A DNA stretch of 43,614 bases. Source: Deltaproteobacteria bacterium (GTDB lineage Bacteria > Desulfobacterota > Syntrophia > Syntrophales > Smithellaceae). Each line of letters begins with the position of its first letter. The first letter of the stretch is position 1. The translations under genes were made by a program, and so were the position numbers. Below, one piece after another: positions 8,526 through 17,420 of this stretch. A model generated the notes under the pieces. The model worked only from the letters and a program-made list of their open reading frames with translations. It was not told the origin of the DNA and did not search any database. Where the stretch lies: contig JAPLJP010000090.1 in the NCBI GenBank assembly GCA_026388535.1, positions 1 through 43,614 of the forward strand. Reading direction: 5' to 3'.

Positions 8526-9296
8526 TTATGCCGGTGGCCTTGAGTAAAATTGCCTTATCCGGGAGGCGAGTTTTGTAAAAAGGAAAGTCCACAAAGATAC
8601 GGAAAGATTATTTTTTTTACAGGCCTGATAAATTTCAATGTTTTGCTTGATAATATTAACCGCGGATTTATTTGAAGCGCCGCCGAATCTCATCTTTACA
8701 AATATTTTCGGAATATAAACTGATTTAATCTGAAACCTCTCCAGAAATCGCGCCATCAATTCAAAATCCGCCGCCAGGTAATAATTTATATCAAACAGGC
8801 CATATTTTTCGTAGATAAACCGGCGGGCAAAAAAGGTCGGGTGGGGCGGCATCCATCCTTTAGGGAATAATCCTTTCTTAAAAACACATGATTTCCAATA
8901 ACGAATAATTTTTTTGAGGTTATTTTTATCAACATAAACCAAATCCGCGTAACACGCGTCAACAGAAGCGGCGCTCATAACTACGGAAACATCTTCCAAA
9001 ACATGGGAATCGTAATATACGTCATCAGAATTAAGAATTCCGATAACATCGCCTGTTGCCAACCTGACGCCCTTATTCATCGCGTCATATATACCCTTAT
9101 CCGGCTCGGTGACAAGACGTACAGGATATTTTTTCCATTCACGAACAATGGCTAATGTTTCGTCCGTCGAACCGCCGTCAACAATAATGTGTTCAAGGTT
9201 CTTATACGACTGCGAAGTGACAGAATCCAAAGTGTCTTTTATTGTGGCCGCGCTGTTGTGGCAAACAGTTACTATGGTTATTTTTACAGTTTCCAA
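8526..9296 (-). CDS. GT2 family glycosyltransferase
   Basis: A 256-residue cytoplasmic GT-A fold enzyme that should add one sugar to a lipid-linked glycan. It shows the family order: ITIVTVCHNS at the N-terminus, VDGGSTDET (39-47), then YDAMNKGVRLATGDVIGILNSDD with the metal-binding NSDD (89-92), and LAADFELMARF near 170. The YDAMNKG pattern is shared with WcaA-like transferases. Translation seems to start at TTG, since a GAGGA box lies five bases upstream and no ATG fits. This is the last gene of the leftward polysaccharide cluster; ppdK follows after about 250 bp, in which no clear terminator is seen. The sugar transferred cannot be inferred. Confidence 0.85.
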   Translation of the reverse strand: METVKITIVTVCHNSAATIKDTLDSVTSQSYKNLEHIIVDGGSTDETLAIVREWKKYPVRLVTEPDKGIYDAMNKGVRLATGDVIGILNSDDVYYDSHVLEDVSVVMSAASVDACYADLVYVDKNNLKKIIRYWKSCVFKKGLFPKGWMPPHPTFFARRFIYEKYGLFDINYYLAADFELMARFLERFQIKSVYIPKIFVKMRFGGASNKSAVNIIKQNIEIYQACKKNNLSVSLWTFLFTKLASRIRQFYSRPPA

Positions 9297-9339
9297 TTAA
9301 ATCCTCGTTACTGAATATTTTGCTGGTTTCGAATTAATC

Positions 9340-10227
9340 TTAGCTTGTCTTCTGTCTTTTTATAAAATCAATTCTTTCGGGCGACAATTCCCATTCTTTT
9401 TTTAGACTTCCATAGTCTCTCAGGTTAATAAAGTGCAAATAGAGCTTCGGGTTGATTTGCAGAGCATTCAGAATTATTATTTTAATTATATATTTTAATA
9501 CTGTAAAATAATATTTACCGCTAACTTGAATCATTTTCTCACGCTTAAGTTCTTTTATCGTCTGCAAATGCGCATTATTTGTATCAATCGCTTTTCTCAA
9601 ATTAATACCTCTTCCTTCATGATAAATCGTCAACGCGTCTTCAAGCCATAATCCCTTGTATTTTGACGACAGCGTCCATATAACTCTGGCATCTTCAGCT
9701 GGTCCGCCGACTCCCCCGGTTATTTTGTATTTTATTTTTTCCGCTATATCTTTCTTCAAGGCAAGTGTTGGATGCACAAATTCCCTGGGCAGACAACCGG
9801 ATGGATCATGAAAACCCCTGGTACCCTTTATTTCCAGATCATTATTCACTACAACTGCGTATGAGCAGAAAAATTCATAGTTCTGCATTCTCGCCCGTTC
9901 AATGCTCTCCAGCCGCTCCGGAAAATTAAGATCATCAACATCCCATACAACAATCCAGTCACCCCTGGATTCCCTGACTGCCAGATTCCTAGCACAGCCG
10001 CGGCCTTTATTTTGTTTGTTTGAAAACAAGCGAACGCGGTCGTCTTTAATTTTGCGAACAATTTCCGCCGTGCCATCTGTCAATCCGTCGTCGACAACAA
10101 CCCATTCCCAATTTGTAAATGACTGCCTGAGCAGATTTTCATAACATCGCGACACAAAATCAGCGCCATTGTAAACGGGAGTTATAACCGAAAGTGTCGG
10201 CCTGCTATCCATGAATTGATCCGTCAT
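9340..10227 (-). CDS. GT2 family glycosyltransferase
   Basis: 295 residues. The GT-A signatures are LSVITPVYNGADFV (12-25), VVVDDGLTDGTAEIV (43-57) and WIVVWDVDDLNFPERL, whose DVDD (96-99) is the metal/nucleotide-sugar site. The usual DDGSTDGT has Leu in place of Ser, a small departure. After residue 180 the protein is alpha-helical and rich in Lys, with no clear membrane span, so a soluble or peripheral transferase acting at the inner membrane is likely. It sits between two other GT2 genes in the same direction with gaps of about 30-40 bp, consistent with one operon. Acceptor and donor are unknown. Confidence 0.85.
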   Translation of the reverse strand: MTDQFMDSRPTLSVITPVYNGADFVSRCYENLLRQSFTNWEWVVVDDGLTDGTAEIVRKIKDDRVRLFSNKQNKGRGCARNLAVRESRGDWIVVWDVDDLNFPERLESIERARMQNYEFFCSYAVVVNNDLEIKGTRGFHDPSGCLPREFVHPTLALKKDIAEKIKYKITGGVGGPAEDARVIWTLSSKYKGLWLEDALTIYHEGRGINLRKAIDTNNAHLQTIKELKREKMIQVSGKYYFTVLKYIIKIIILNALQINPKLYLHFINLRDYGSLKKEWELSPERIDFIKRQKTS

Positions 10228-10254
10228 AAAAGATGCTTTAAAATCCTGCTTTTT

Positions 10255-11217
10255 TTATTTTTTATCAGATGTCTTTAAATCACGCCTGAAAACCGAGGAC
10301 ACTAAACCGGCAAGCAGAGATATTTGATATAAATAAGAAATACCCCAAATTGCCAGACGCCTGCCTCTCATTTCAGGATAACTCTTAGCCGCGATAAACG
10401 ATTTAAGAATAACTTTAGCCGGAACAGGTATCAACAAACGGTTGATTAGATATAGCCCTTTTAAAAACCACCAGCTTCTTTTTTTAAGATTTAACAATAT
10501 GCCTGTTCCGTATCGCCATCCTTTCTTCAGTATTTCCACAAAATTTCTTGTGGGATGATACACTATCGCTTCCGGAACATAAATTAAGGAATGCCCTTCA
10601 TCCAAAGCCCTGCCGGTCCAGCCTATGTCACCGCCGGACTGCACTTCCGGAAATGAACCGATTCTACCAAATAAGCCGGTCCTGACAAACAAATTGGCCG
10701 TTACCGCTCCAATTTTATTATGTATAAACCGGTCATTACGTAATATATTCAAGGAATCAAAATACTCAGCGGCCGATTTACGCTCTGAAAATATAAACTC
10801 CACCCTGCCTCCGGCCATATCCGCTTTTTCCTTATCCAACGCTCGGACGCCCACGCTTAACCAATCTCTTTGGGGAATACAGTCCGCATCTGTAAACGCG
10901 ATTATTTCCCCATCAGCAACCGACAAACCTTTATTCCTTGCCGCGTAGGAACTAGCCACTTTATTTTCGCATTCGAAAATAACAGGGTATTTTTTTATTA
11001 TTTCGACAGAATGATCTTGCGAACCATTATCCACAATTATTATCTGAGTATGATCTGCAGGGTAATCCTGTGCTAATAAGGCGGCGATAAGCTTTTCAAT
11101 TGTTTTCTCGCTGTCTTTTACGGGAACAATAACGCTGACCCGCGGATATTTGTCATTATAGTTTTTATCAGTCATAAATTTCTCGTATCCGGAAGTGCTA
11201 CTTAATTCGGCATGCAA
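10255..11217 (-). CDS. GT2 family glycosyltransferase with C-terminal hydrophobic segment
   Basis: 320 residues with VSVIVPVKDSEKTI (27-40), IIIVDNGSQDHS (59-70), AARNKGLSVADGEIIAFTDADC (TDADC at 109-113) and GGDIGWTGRALDEG, the last resembling the catalytic ED/GW region of this class. Basic and hydrophobic stretches after residue 230 suggest membrane attachment. The first ATG overlaps the end of the upstream gene by 16 bp; a second ATG 14 codons in (MTDKNYN) gives a start nearer the conserved domain, and neither has a strong ribosome binding site, so the start is uncertain. Probably adds one residue to the polysaccharide repeat or its core. Confidence 0.85.
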   Translation of the reverse strand: MHAELSSTSGYEKFMTDKNYNDKYPRVSVIVPVKDSEKTIEKLIAALLAQDYPADHTQIIIVDNGSQDHSVEIIKKYPVIFECENKVASSYAARNKGLSVADGEIIAFTDADCIPQRDWLSVGVRALDKEKADMAGGRVEFIFSERKSAAEYFDSLNILRNDRFIHNKIGAVTANLFVRTGLFGRIGSFPEVQSGGDIGWTGRALDEGHSLIYVPEAIVYHPTRNFVEILKKGWRYGTGILLNLKKRSWWFLKGLYLINRLLIPVPAKVILKSFIAAKSYPEMRGRRLAIWGISYLYQISLLAGLVSSVFRRDLKTSDKK

Positions 11218-12335
11218 ATATTATAATTTTTGAGTCTCACGGCTTCATATAACCTTGCGGATAAAATAGCCGGATCCATGGTGTTTTTAGATAAAACATT
11301 TTTTTCGAAGTCATAATAGAATTCAAATTGTTTATTTAAAAATAATGAAATGAGATCAGAAAAAGATTCTGAATTTAAATATTTTTGAAACACTTGTAAA
11401 ACATAAGCCATCTCAATCCCTGTAGGATTATAGCACCACCTGTAGCCGGTTTTCTCCCCCCAGCCAAAAGGTAAATTATCGATGATATAATCTATGGCAT
11501 CCGATATAAATATTTTCAGTCTGTCATCATTCCAAAAATGTTCCTCACTATTGCGCTCATAAACCAGCGCCAATCCATACAGGACAAAACTCAAATATCC
11601 TTGAGACAATAGATTAATTTTATCATGGTGCATAGCTCTTTTAATTTTTCCGCTGATTAATTTTTTTACTGTACTGCGGAAAGTGCAGGAATGAACATTG
11701 AATTCATGTCTGATCAGGCCTTTTTCTTCGATATAACTACCTAATAAAGGCAAATTAATAAAAAAATCTTCTGCTGAATCATTTAATTCCTTATCTCGTA
11801 ATATTTTACCAGCAGTTAAACTAAGAGCGGCAAACCAAACCTGCTGATTTAATGTGTTATTTATCCCTAACGTTGTCCCGTTTATTTCGGTATTATTCCA
11901 TGCATGATATTTTCTACTATATTTATGCATCAGGACCACATTCCTGACAACGCGCAGATATTCCGGATTATTTAAACTGGCACCAATAAATATAAGCGGT
12001 TCCATCGCCCAGGCCTGACCGATTAAACCATTACACATATTTCTTCCTTTTTGATAAGTCCTGCAATAAAAAGTGTATCCATAAGGGCGCACTTCTTTTC
12101 TTATCAGGTAGTCACAAGCCATTATGGCCGAAGATAGAAATTTTTCTTCGCCGGTAATTTCATACGCCTTGAAGGTAATCAAAGCCCAATGAGCGGTAGT
12201 TCTGACATTAGTATCCGCATCATTCCACGGCCCATTATGTCCACTTGGATATTCTCCCGCGGTATTTTGAATTTTCAAACCTTCACTGGCGCTTCTTACA
12301 ATTAGATCATATAATTTTATACTTGAACCCAACAT
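11202..12335 (-). CDS. Alpha/alpha-barrel protein, six-hairpin glycosidase-like
   Basis: 377 residues, no signal peptide and no membrane span. It consists of repeated helix pairs with aromatic-rich turns: GHNGPWNDADTNVRTTAHW (33-51), RNMCNGLIGQAWAMEPLIF, LNQQVWFAALSLTAGKIL, LLSQGYLSFVLYGLALVYE and YRWCYNPTGIEMAYVLQVF. This pattern fits alpha/alpha-toroid proteins such as six-hairpin glycosidases, uronyl hydrolases, C5-epimerases and the AglQ-type proteins found in polysaccharide clusters. I could not identify a catalytic pair, so whether it is a hydrolase, epimerase or binding protein is open. An AGGAG box lies five bases before the ATG. Being cytoplasmic and inside a row of glycosyltransferase genes, it may edit or modify the growing lipid-linked glycan. 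Confidence 0.6.
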   Translation of the reverse strand: MLGSSIKLYDLIVRSASEGLKIQNTAGEYPSGHNGPWNDADTNVRTTAHWALITFKAYEITGEEKFLSSAIMACDYLIRKEVRPYGYTFYCRTYQKGRNMCNGLIGQAWAMEPLIFIGASLNNPEYLRVVRNVVLMHKYSRKYHAWNNTEINGTTLGINNTLNQQVWFAALSLTAGKILRDKELNDSAEDFFINLPLLGSYIEEKGLIRHEFNVHSCTFRSTVKKLISGKIKRAMHHDKINLLSQGYLSFVLYGLALVYERNSEEHFWNDDRLKIFISDAIDYIIDNLPFGWGEKTGYRWCYNPTGIEMAYVLQVFQKYLNSESFSDLISLFLNKQFEFYYDFEKNVLSKNTMDPAILSARLYEAVRLKNYNICMPN

Positions 12336-12427
12336 CCATCTCCTGAATAGAATATACTACAGCCCCGCCTCAGCCGTTCGCGAATACAAATAATCTCTTA
12401 GCGCATATTTTCTCTCTGGCAACAGAC

Positions 12428-13327
12428 TTAAAGATCATCTCTTGCGGGAAGGAATGGACGCGGTGAAAAACCAAAATCCCGTTTCGCGTCTTCATGATCG
12501 AAAATGAGATCCTGATTCATCCTTTCAGCCATAGCCGCCGACCAGTGGCGAAAAGGCGGGAATATTCGCAATATAAATATCGCCGCACGGAAAAGCCAGA
12601 AAGGAAATTTCACAAAGCGCGGTTTCCTGCCAAGTGCCGAAAAAATACGGCAGACCATTTCCTGGTAGGTTATTATTTCCCCGCCCGATATATTATAACA
12701 GCGGTTAATAGCCGCGCTCGCACTGAGCGCCGCCGCGCAAGCCGAGGCCACATCCTGCGCGTGCACGGGATGACGCAGTCCGCGCGCGGCTCCAAACACA
12801 GTGAAAAAAGCGAAACGCCGAATAAAAGCGGCAATCACACTAATATTTTTATCTCGTCCCAGACCGTAGATAAGAGTCGGCCTCAGTATTGTAAAAGTTA
12901 TTTTTTCTTTTTTTGCCCATTCGGCTAAACGCTCTTCATTCTCAGCAATATTTCCAGCCAACTTTTTTTCTTCGGGATCGGACGAATTGTCTTTGGTAAA
13001 TCTGCTTGTTGATGAAACCGCCACTATATGTCTGGCGCCGCAAGCCAAAAGCAGGGTGAAGTATTCCGGCAAGACCACAATAGGCGCTAGACTTATCCAG
13101 AAATTTATCTGTTTTCCTGTTTGGTGAACATCACTGGTATCAGGAAATTTGGATTTCGCAAGCTGTTGCCAGGTTACAGGACAATCTTTCACCGGCTGTT
13201 TTATATATTGCGCCTCGCGCGAAAAAGCCGCGACATCCCATCCTTCTTCAACCAATAAGGGCAGAAGATATTCTCCAACTATACTGGTTGCGCCAAGGAC
13301 TCCGACGCGGCCTTTAAAAGCGATCAT
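12428..13327 (-). CDS. NAD-dependent epimerase/dehydratase family (atypical extended SDR)
   Basis: 299 residues with an N-terminal Rossmann fold: VGVLGATSIVGEYLLPLL (8-25) carries the GxxxxxG dinucleotide loop (Gly12, Gly18). HIVAVSSTSRF matches the SDR Ser region and ILRPTLIYGLGRD the conserved RPxxxYG segment. The usual catalytic YxxxK is absent: after the Ser there is NIAENEERLAEWAKKEK instead. It may therefore bind NAD(P) without classical SDR chemistry, as in NmrA-like or complex-assembly members of the superfamily. It overlaps the next gene upstream (a GT2) by 14 bp, suggesting translational coupling. Possible role: making or reducing a sugar or lipid-linked intermediate. Confidence 0.75.
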   Translation of the reverse strand: MIAFKGRVGVLGATSIVGEYLLPLLVEEGWDVAAFSREAQYIKQPVKDCPVTWQQLAKSKFPDTSDVHQTGKQINFWISLAPIVVLPEYFTLLLACGARHIVAVSSTSRFTKDNSSDPEEKKLAGNIAENEERLAEWAKKEKITFTILRPTLIYGLGRDKNISVIAAFIRRFAFFTVFGAARGLRHPVHAQDVASACAAALSASAAINRCYNISGGEIITYQEMVCRIFSALGRKPRFVKFPFWLFRAAIFILRIFPPFRHWSAAMAERMNQDLIFDHEDAKRDFGFSPRPFLPARDDL

Positions 13328-14219
13328 GGTTCAACCATTGTTTGAGACTTTTTACGCTATAGCGAAGAATCACGGTGCCAAATCGTAACCAGACACCAAA
13401 TCCGACAATCCACAACAATACACCCGGATACTGATGGCGGAAAAATTTACCGTAGAAGCGCATCATTCCTTTGTGTTTGTGCCATGCCACAAAAATAGGC
13501 CGGTTTTTACTGCAAACACCCTTTTGATGAACTACACGGGCATCGGGCACAAACATAATTTTCCAGCACGTCCGACGAAAACGCATGCACCAATCCAGAT
13601 CTTCACAGTGCAAAAAATAGCCTTCATCAAAGAGACCGACTTCCAGCATTGCATCGCGCCTTACCAACATGCAGGAGCCGGAAATGGCTTCCATCTCCAT
13701 AGGACCATCCGGCAGTGGTTGTTGATGCAGAAGGAAATCCGAGAAGAGCCGGGGATATCTGTTACTGAACTTCGACAAGCCAAAAACGCGAATGAAAGAT
13801 CGCCACGGCGTCGGTACAGCACGCCGACCTCCCGCCTGCTCTGTTCCATCCGGATTAAGAAGCAGCGGCCCGGCCATACCCGTTTGCGGTAATGATTCCA
13901 TACAAGTCAATAATTTTTCCAGAGCGCCACTATCAACAATGCAATCCGGATTTAAAGAAAGCAGATAATCGCTTTCTCCGTCAGCCGCAATACCTATGTT
14001 ACAGGCCTTCGCGAAACCCAAATTTTTATTATTGCGAATGCACATCAGGCGCGGTTGCGAAACAGCAAGGCGTTCCATCTCTTCCATACTGTGATCCGTG
14101 GAGGCATTATCAACGACTATCACCTTGGTGACAGACGCTGAGTCCAGCAATGAATTTACAGCCTCATTCAAGACAGGGCCGGCATTATAGTTGACAATAA
14201 TAGCGGATAAATTCGACAT
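13314..14219 (-). CDS. GT2 glycosyltransferase, WbbL/rhamnosyltransferase-like
   Basis: 301 residues. Motifs: LSAIIVNYNAGPVLNEAV (4-21), VVDNASTDHS (35-44), NKNLGFAKACNIGI, LLSLNPDCIVD (LNPDC 89-93), SGSCMLVRRDAMLEVGLFDEGYFLHCEDLDWCMR and ARVVHQKG. This whole order, including the ED(L)D segment, is typical of WbbL-type enzymes that transfer dTDP-rhamnose or similar deoxysugars to lipid-linked acceptors. A hydrophobic stretch near 265-285 may tether it to the membrane. It starts six bases after the stop of the next GT2 gene upstream and overlaps the SDR gene downstream, so the three are likely translated together. The rhamnose donor is inferred only from family resemblance. Confidence 0.85.
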   Translation of the reverse strand: MSNLSAIIVNYNAGPVLNEAVNSLLDSASVTKVIVVDNASTDHSMEEMERLAVSQPRLMCIRNNKNLGFAKACNIGIAADGESDYLLSLNPDCIVDSGALEKLLTCMESLPQTGMAGPLLLNPDGTEQAGGRRAVPTPWRSFIRVFGLSKFSNRYPRLFSDFLLHQQPLPDGPMEMEAISGSCMLVRRDAMLEVGLFDEGYFLHCEDLDWCMRFRRTCWKIMFVPDARVVHQKGVCSKNRPIFVAWHKHKGMMRFYGKFFRHQYPGVLLWIVGFGVWLRFGTVILRYSVKSLKQWLNHDRF

Positions 14220-14225
14220 TAATAA

Positions 14226-15206
14226 TCACGTTTTCCTCGTTTGTTTTAACCCGGTTAAAAACCGTTTATCCAGAGCCTTCCAAATTTCACCATCAGAGAC
14301 AGTGCGATTTTTCTGGATGTCGCGTCGTTTCTTCCAAAAAAGGGGAATGCCGCAAATCGCGTCCCATTTTGCTCTGATAATCACCAGACCTTGTCCACAT
14401 AAAAAAAACCAGACAATTGTTATAAGGTTCAGGACAATGTGCAGGGGAAGCATGAGCCAGAAAAGAGCGCCGGGCATGTTCTTCACATATGTCCAGACCA
14501 GATTTCGGTGGCCGTGATAAACAGCAAAATCACTGCGCCGCCCTCCTGTCGTCGCCGACCCGATATGATAGGCCACAGCTTCCGGTACCAGCAGGCAACG
14601 ATGGCCTGTCAGGCGAAGACGAAAACCCAAATCAACATCTTCAAAATAGCAAAAGAAATCCTCATCAAATCCTCCCGCCGTTTCGACCACGTTACGCCTA
14701 TATAGCGCCGCAGCCGCGCAGGGAGAAAATATTTCTTTTGACTCAATCGCGCGCGATACGGGATAACTATGTCCTTCCCGCCAGGCAAGTCCACTTATAT
14801 GCATTGTATCGCCGTCACCGTCAAGTATTTCATGATTCGCATCCATCACAAGGCGGGAAGCAAAGGAAGAATATTCAGGATGTGCAGTTGCAGCGGAGAT
14901 CATTTTGCTTAGCCACTCCGGTTCCAGAAACGCATCCGGATTTACCAGCGCTATCCACTCATATCCTTTTGTTTTCTGGAAAAGCAGATTGTTTCCAGCC
15001 GCAAAACCAATATTCTTCTCACTTTTGTAAAATTGAACCGAAGGAAATCTTAAATAAAATTCTTCCGGTATTGGATTATTACTGCCACTATCCAAAACAA
15101 AGATCGCTGGTGTTATATTCTTCTGCCTGACAACACAATCCAGACAACGCAGAAGCATATTTGATGAATTCCAGTTTATTATAAGTATAGCGACACTTTC
15201 TTCCAC
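14226..15206 (-). CDS. GT2 family glycosyltransferase, WbbL-like
   Basis: 326 residues with VAILIINWNSSNMLLRCL (5-22), FVLDSGSNNPIP (36-47), EKNIGFAAGNNLLFQ, ALVNPDAFLEPEWL (NPDA near 89-92) and GGFDEDFFCYFEDVDLGFRLRL, the ED-containing catalytic region. The later YHGHRNLVWTYVKNMPG plus a hydrophobic segment (about 240-275) is a common tail of membrane-associated members. The diphosphate-binding Asp of the usual VDNxS motif is VLDSGS here. Translation appears to start at GTG; only a weak AGG lies upstream, so the start is moderately sure. It is paired with the WbbL-like gene directly downstream and probably adds an adjacent residue. Confidence 0.85.
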   Translation of the reverse strand: MEESVAILIINWNSSNMLLRCLDCVVRQKNITPAIFVLDSGSNNPIPEEFYLRFPSVQFYKSEKNIGFAAGNNLLFQKTKGYEWIALVNPDAFLEPEWLSKMISAATAHPEYSSFASRLVMDANHEILDGDGDTMHISGLAWREGHSYPVSRAIESKEIFSPCAAAALYRRNVVETAGGFDEDFFCYFEDVDLGFRLRLTGHRCLLVPEAVAYHIGSATTGGRRSDFAVYHGHRNLVWTYVKNMPGALFWLMLPLHIVLNLITIVWFFLCGQGLVIIRAKWDAICGIPLFWKKRRDIQKNRTVSDGEIWKALDKRFLTGLKQTRKT

Positions 15207-15283
15207 GGATAAAATAGACCTGCCTGTTCAAAACAAATTATGTTATTGGTAAAAACACCTATTGATATCTACTCTGCAAAAAA

Positions 15284-16246
15284 CTAATTATGGTTCAATC
15301 TGGATTTCAGAAGTGATCGCTCATATTCACAAAGATGCTGATGTACCAGCGAATCCAGAATTAATCCTATGCTGAGCATCATGATGGCAGTAATTTCCAA
15401 TCCGGTGGCTAATATCGCCAGCGGCACATGATAAATGTATCTGAAGTTAATCCAGTCATTAATCACAGGAATTGAGCACAACAAGCCGGCAGCACAAAAA
15501 GCAACAGCCGCTCCTCCGAAAAACATCAATGGGCGATAGTAACGGAGAATTTGAAGTATGGTAAATATAACCTTGGTTCCATCCGCGAAGGTGTTTAGTT
15601 TAGATACGGATCCTTCAGGTCTATCTCGATACATGACAGGAATTTCCACTATTTTAAAGCGTTTGTGCAGGGCATGAAGAGTCATGTCTGTTTCAATTTC
15701 AAATCCTTCCACCAACACCGGATAGTTTTTAACAAATACGCGGGATAAAGCCCGATAGCCGCTCATAATATCCGCCAACTTTGAACGAAACAAATAATTT
15801 ACCAGCCACTGAACCAGCGCGTTGCCAAATCCATGTAATGGGCGTTTATTTTCGCGGCCGTAGTTACCGCCAGAGCGCCGGTCACCAACAACCATATCCG
15901 CTTCATCATTTATAATTGGAGCTATTAGTTCCCGGGCCATCCCAGCAGGATAGGTTAAATCAGCATCTGCCAGCAGATAAACATCGGCATCTATTGTTTG
16001 AAAAGCCCTGCGCAAAGCATTGCCCTTCCCCTGTCTGGCTTCACTAATTAAACCGCCTTGGCATCCCAATCTATTCAACAAATCAGCAGCGATCTTACCT
16101 GTGGCATCATTGGAGTTATTATCGATAACATAGATATGAGCTTCCGGCACTGCACTATGAAATGATTCAATTGTTTGTGCAATTGTTGATTCTTCATTAT
16201 ACGCGGGCAGAATTATTGCAAAAACGAGTTGATTTGTTTTCATCAT
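15284..16246 (-). CDS. DPM1/GtrB-like polyprenyl-phosphate glycosyltransferase
   Basis: 320 residues. The GT-A domain has FAIILPAYNEESTIAQTI (9-26), YVIDNNSNDATG (39-50), ARQGKGNALRRAF and LLADADLTYP (DAD at 93-95), then DIMSGYRALSR and GFEIETDMTLHA, the hallmark of dolichyl-phosphate mannose synthase relatives. Two C-terminal membrane helices (about 240-262 and 275-300) place it at the inner membrane. Such enzymes load a sugar on polyprenyl phosphate for use by GT-C transferases in the periplasm, which fits the GT-C-like genes just upstream. AGGAGGT sits seven bases before the ATG. It ends in TAG, so amber is a normal stop in this genome. Confidence 0.88.
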   Translation of the reverse strand: MMKTNQLVFAIILPAYNEESTIAQTIESFHSAVPEAHIYVIDNNSNDATGKIAADLLNRLGCQGGLISEARQGKGNALRRAFQTIDADVYLLADADLTYPAGMARELIAPIINDEADMVVGDRRSGGNYGRENKRPLHGFGNALVQWLVNYLFRSKLADIMSGYRALSRVFVKNYPVLVEGFEIETDMTLHALHKRFKIVEIPVMYRDRPEGSVSKLNTFADGTKVIFTILQILRYYRPLMFFGGAAVAFCAAGLLCSIPVINDWINFRYIYHVPLAILATGLEITAIMMLSIGLILDSLVHQHLCEYERSLLKSRLNHN

Positions 16247-16316
16247 TTACAGACCTCCTACAACGTCGATTCAAATGTCTGGATATTTATTTTTCAAAAA
16301 TCTACTAGCGGGTTCA

Positions 16317-16470
16317 GTCATCGAGAGCTTTGCACAACTACATAAAACTAACAATTTTGTCATTCCGTGCAAGTGAAGCGCGACACGGAATCCAGTATTA
16401 TCAATGTCTAGATACCGGCCTTCGCCGGTATGACGATTATGGTGGTTCTGCAAAGCCCTCTCATCATGAC
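16317..16470. repeat. MITE-like dispersed repeat with terminal inverted repeats
   Basis: A 154-bp non-coding element. Its left end gtcatcgagagctttgcac and right end tgcaaagccctctcatcatg are imperfect inverted repeats. Inside are attccgtg ... cacggaat and a perfect hairpin ataccggc-cttc-gccggtat (16412-16431). The end sequence GAGAGCTTTGCA is found again, inverted, at the right end of the element at 39503-39707. It fills most of the 320-bp gap between the DPM1-like gene and the broken methyltransferase; the remaining bases show nothing I recognise. Confidence 0.65.
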
Positions 16471-16566
16471 ATCCCCATCCCCATAATCAATTCAATCCAG
16501 AGAATTTTGCGTGGATTCTCGATATGCGTTGAATTCTTTAAAAAATCAGGAAGTCAAAAAACCAAA

Positions 16567-17215
16567 TCACCCACTGGTATCGATACATTTTTCTGGTATT
16601 GAAATAACACATGGATTATCTCGCCCAGATATTTTCCTTGCAACAACCACCAAATTTTTACCAAAAAAACACCCTACACATCGATCCATTAGACAACTGA
16701 TCGGAAACAAAAAATGATCATAGAGTTTAATAATCGTCGGATTAAGATCGCCTCGATTATTACCAACAAGCATATACAGAAGCGTCATTATAAAGCCAAT
16801 GCTATCAATATAACGTACGCGTTCTATTTGAAACCCAACTTTAAACAGAGTTTTAAGCAACGTTTTTCGTCGATAGCGTCTAAAATGACCGACTTTGCGA
16901 TCCATGCTTGAAAAGAGTACTGGAAATGCAGGAATATAAAGAAGCAACCGCCCTTCTGGATTTAGAAATTGATAAAATTCCTTGAGTAGGGCTTCATCAT
17001 CTTCGACATGTTCAAGTACATTTAATGAATAAATATAGTCAAAGGTATCATGTGTTTCTTTAATTGTGGGCCGTTTTTGCTTGATCCCGATTCTCTAAAA
17101 TAAGACGTTTCAGATAATCGTTGTAGTTCGCTGCCAGTTCCATAAGCTGAAGATTATCAACCGCAGAATAATCAAAAGTCGTTGAACGATTTACTCTTTC
17201 AAATGTTTTCGCCAT
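16567..17215 (-). pseudogene. Broken class I SAM-dependent methyltransferase
   Basis: Two pieces in different frames. The 5' piece starts at the ATG at 17215 (MAKTFERVNRSTTFDYSAVD and on, 51 codons) and ends in TAA at 17060. The 3' piece is open from about 17094 to the stop at 16567 and reads FDYIYSLNVLEHVEDDEALL then LNPEGRLLLYIPAFPVLFSS and MDRKVGHFRRYRRK, which is the motif 4-6 region of methyltransferases commonly found beside GT2 genes. The glycine-rich SAM-binding motif I and motif II (roughly 40-60 residues) that should lie between the pieces are missing, so this is an internal deletion plus frameshift, not one simple frameshift. A start inside the second piece would give only a short protein without the SAM site. 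Judged non-functional. Confidence 0.75.
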
Positions 17216-17420
17216 AAGAGAAACATCTACTGATAATATTGTTTTGGTATGGGCAAAATATAGGAATTTTGTTCCTGTGTGTCAAGGAAATCTTGGCTAC
17301 AAAATGTGGGTGTGGCACCAATTGTCGCGCTGGGGATAAATCACGATATTCTTTCTTATGAGAAACCTACTCACAATAAGTCGAATAAGCCGATAATTTG
17401 CACCAACAAAAGAATTGTTA

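Noticed and set aside
14489-15130. 213-codon plus-strand frame inside a GT2 gene
   Set aside because: The minus-strand GT2 has a full set of family motifs; this frame is rich in Pro, Arg and Gln, as expected of a shadow.
16567-16947. Short methyltransferase as an intact 126-residue gene from a TTG start
   Set aside because: The frame extends upstream with clear methyltransferase homology (LNVLEHVEDD), and the SAM-binding part is missing, so it is better read as a pseudogene fragment.
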